The notes under the pieces are model-generated. The model worked only from the letters and a program-made list of their open reading frames with translations. It was not told the origin of the DNA and searched no databases. Below are positions 5,718-6,933 of a DNA stretch of 6,933 bases, one piece after another; the stretch's first letter is position 1; the number at the start of each line of letters is the position of its first letter. This stretch comes from an uncultured Eubacteriales bacterium (lineage in GTDB: Bacteria; Bacillota; Clostridia; Oscillospirales; Oscillospiraceae). The DNA is taken from positions 1-6,933 of the forward strand of contig OMQS01000116.1 in NCBI GenBank assembly GCA_900313295.1, given 5' to 3'. The position numbers and the translations under genes were made by a program.

Positions 5718-5750
5718 CCGTAGGGGGCGGCGTCCTCGACGCCCCGTTTT
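5718..5750 (+). repeat. GC-rich hairpin repeat unit, second copy, terminator-like
   Basis: CCGTAGGG recurs at 5718-5725. GGCGTC (5729-5734) pairs with GACGCC (5738-5743) around the 3-nt loop CTC. Two more G-C pairs (5726-5727 with 5744-5745) extend the stem across a bulged C5728. A TTTT run follows at 5747-5750, so this copy could terminate the regulator/methyltransferase operon. The stem sequence differs from the first copy while the CCGTAGGG head is the same, which fits a mobile or dispersed hairpin family with variable loops. Confidence 0.6.
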
Positions 5751-5764
5751 CTAAACCACATAAT
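5736..5764 (+). promoter_or_regulatory. Weak candidate promoter for hslO
   Basis: TCGACG (5736-5741, 4 of 6 -35 matches) and CATAAT (5759-5764, 5 of 6 -10 matches) are 17 bp apart. The -35 would lie inside the second hairpin repeat. The leader would be about 15 nt, too short to hold the AAGGG site (5769-5773) comfortably. hslO may instead be expressed by readthrough from the upstream operon. Confidence 0.28.
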
Positions 5765-5784
5765 AAAGAAGGGATTTTCAAATT

Positions 5785-6678
5785 ATGAGCGATAGAATCG
5801 TCAGAGCCATCACCTCCGATGGCATGGTGCAGGCGGCAGCCATCAGCAGCCGCGGCCTCACCGAGCGCGCCCGACAGATCCATAAGACCTTGCCGGTGGC
5901 CACGGCGGCCTTGGGACGTACCCTGGCCGGCTGCGCCATGATGGGCAACGCCCTCAAGGGGCAGGGCGCCAGCCTGACCCTGCAAATTAAGGGCACCGGC
6001 CCTCTGGGCACCATTCTGGCGGTGTCCGACCCGTCGGGAAATGTGCGGGGCTATGTGACTGATCCCCAGGTGGATCTGCCCCTGCGGCCGGACGGTAAGC
6101 TGGACGTGGGCACGGCTGTGGGCGCCGAGGGCGGCACCATGACCGTGATCAAGGACCTGAACATGAAGGAGCCGTATGTGGGCACCGTGGATCTTCTGGG
6201 CGGCGAGATCGCCGAGGACATCGCCGGCTATTTTGTGGAGTCGGAGCAGATCCCCACGGCCTGCGGCCTGGGAGTGCTCATTGAGCGGGATCAGAGCGTC
6301 CGCGCTGCCGGCGGCTACCTCATTCAGCTGATGCCCGGCGCCGACGAGGACACCATTACCAAGGTGGAAGGCGGCGTGCTGGCCGCCGGCAATGTGTCCG
6401 CCCTTCTGGATAAAGACCCCGATCCGGAGCATCTGCTGCGGACGGTTTTGTCCGACTTTGAGGTGAAGATCTTGGAGTCCGATCCGGTGGAGTACAAGTG
6501 CTACTGCAGCCGCGAGCGGGTGGAGCGCGCGCTCATCTCACTGGGGCCGGATGAGCTGAAAAAGATCCTCGAGGAGCAAGGCTCCTGCCATATGACCTGC
6601 CAGTTCTGCGATGCGGAGTATGAGTTCACGGCGCCGCAGCTCCGGCAGCTCATAGATAATTTGGAGGGCAAAAAATAA
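5785..6678 (+). CDS. hslO: Hsp33, redox-regulated molecular chaperone
   Basis: Hsp33 is a cytoplasmic holdase: oxidative stress releases zinc, disulfides form, and the chaperone binds unfolding proteins. The 297-aa product has the usual length. The N-terminal domain carries the typical segments LGRTLAGCAMMGNALKG (43-59), LTLQIKGTGPLGTILAVSD (64-82) and VRGYVTDPQVDLPL (87-100). The C-terminal redox switch has the complete CXC-X30-CXXC arrangement, with Cys239 and Cys241 (KCYCSRERVERAL), then Cys272 and Cys275 (TCQFCDAEYEF). An extra Cys268 lies just before the second pair. All four zinc ligands are present, so the protein should be redox-active. The start has AAGGG (5769-5773) about 11 nt upstream, a slightly long spacing, with no better ATG nearby. 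It follows the methyltransferase gene in the same direction across 134 nt holding two hairpins. No GC-rich terminator is seen after its TAA. Confidence 0.97.
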   Translation: MSDRIVRAITSDGMVQAAAISSRGLTERARQIHKTLPVATAALGRTLAGCAMMGNALKGQGASLTLQIKGTGPLGTILAVSDPSGNVRGYVTDPQVDLPLRPDGKLDVGTAVGAEGGTMTVIKDLNMKEPYVGTVDLLGGEIAEDIAGYFVESEQIPTACGLGVLIERDQSVRAAGGYLIQLMPGADEDTITKVEGGVLAAGNVSALLDKDPDPEHLLRTVLSDFEVKILESDPVEYKCYCSRERVERALISLGPDELKKILEEQGSCHMTCQFCDAEYEFTAPQLRQLIDNLEGKK

Positions 6679-6701
6679 TTGGCAAAATATGATTTTTGGT
6701 G

Positions 6702-6730
6702 TTGACAACAGGACGGCTTTTCGGTATAAT
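6702..6730 (+). promoter_or_regulatory. Consensus promoter of the tRNA operon
   Basis: TTGACA (6702-6707) and TATAAT (6725-6730) match the sigma-A consensus at all 12 positions with the optimal 17-bp spacer. It lies 24 nt after the hslO stop. The transcript would start near 6737, with a leader of about 28 nt to be trimmed by RNase P. Such strong promoters are expected for stable RNA genes. Confidence 0.93.
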
Positions 6731-6764
6731 AAATCCTGTCGTTACGAGTGGAACGGCGAAAAGC

Positions 6765-6841
6765 GGGAGCATAGCTCAGCTGGTTAGAGCACCTGCCTTA
6801 CAAGCAGGGGGTCACTGGTTCGAGTCCAGTTGTTCCCACCA
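6765..6841 (+). tRNA. tRNA-Val (anticodon TAC)
   Basis: This 77-nt tRNA folds fully. The acceptor GGGAGCA (6765-6771) pairs with TGTTCCC (6831-6837), including one G-T wobble. The anticodon stem CCTGC/GCAGG encloses the loop CTTACAA, with anticodon TAC at 6799-6801, which reads GTA and other GUN valine codons. The T arm is ACTGG-TTCGAGT-CCAGT. Discriminator A and an encoded CCA (6839-6841) complete it. It is the first gene of a tRNA operon. Confidence 0.97.
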
Positions 6842-6848
6842 AAGATAT

Positions 6849-6925
6849 GGCCAAGTAGTTCAGTTGGTTAGAACGCCAGCCTGTCACGCTGGAGGTCGTG
6901 GGTTCGAGCCCCATCTTGGTCGCCA
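6849..6925 (+). tRNA. tRNA-Asp (anticodon GTC)
   Basis: This 77-nt tRNA begins 7 nt after tRNA-Val. The acceptor GGCCAAG (6849-6855) pairs with CTTGGTC (6915-6921), with one G-T wobble. The anticodon stem CCAGC/GCTGG encloses CTGTCAC, with anticodon GTC at 6883-6885, reading GAC and GAT. The T arm contains GGTTCGAGCCCC. The discriminator is G, a tRNA-Asp identity element, and CCA is encoded (6923-6925). No terminator follows in the last 8 bases, so more tRNA genes may lie beyond the window. Confidence 0.97.
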
Positions 6926-6933
6926 TATGCCTC

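Noticed and set aside
5692..6432. Open frame on the minus strand opposite hslO
   Set aside because: Shadow of the GC-rich hslO coding sequence; the translation has no domain signature and hslO is unambiguous.
6669..6698. Terminator after hslO
   Set aside because: Only an A/T-rich imperfect pairing (CAAAAA with TTTTTG) is present, with no GC stem. Transcription may run into the tRNA operon.

Overview
The window is GC-rich and compact. It has strong AGGAGG-type ribosome binding sites, TTGACA/TATAAT-type promoters, tRNA genes with encoded CCA ends, and a gene set typical of Firmicutes: a PHP-type histidinol-phosphatase, a YerC/TrpR-like regulator, a YolD-like protein beside a Y-family polymerase, Hsp33, and RF3. 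Together with the GC-rich GTAGGG hairpins between genes, this suggests a high-GC member of the class Clostridia, probably Oscillospiraceae/Ruminococcaceae. That placement is inference; no species can be named.

Layout. (i) 1-229: the 3' end of a PHP-family phosphatase gene and its terminator. (ii) 262-1978: a single-gene unit for peptide chain release factor 3 (prfC) with its own promoter. It ends in a hairpin that also serves the convergent unit on the other strand. (iii) 1961-3932, minus strand: a two-gene DNA-damage-tolerance unit. A Y-family translesion polymerase is followed by a YolD-like protein. Transcription runs from a good promoter whose spacer contains a near-consensus Gram-positive LexA (SOS) box. 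(iv) 3936-4487, minus strand: a small two-pass membrane protein with a C-terminal zinc ribbon, with its own promoter and terminator. (v) 4541-5650, plus strand and divergent from (iv): a YerC/HisR-like TrpR-family regulator overlapping by ATGA with a class I SAM-dependent methyltransferase. (vi) 5659-5750: two GC-rich hairpins, each starting with CCGTAGGG, resembling dispersed repeats. (vii) 5785-6678: hslO, the redox-regulated chaperone Hsp33. (viii) 6702-6925 and probably beyond: a fully consensus promoter driving tRNA-Val(TAC) and tRNA-Asp(GTC).

Most of this is housekeeping: translation termination, tRNA supply and redox chaperoning. The part with most to follow up is the polymerase/YolD unit. 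Its promoter architecture predicts LexA control, and its last stop codon lies in the loop of the shared terminator. I see no CRISPR array, transposase, phage module or evident new multi-gene defence system. The least understood genes are the YolD-like protein, the zinc-ribbon membrane protein and the methyltransferase. No stretch longer than 300 bases lacks a gene.
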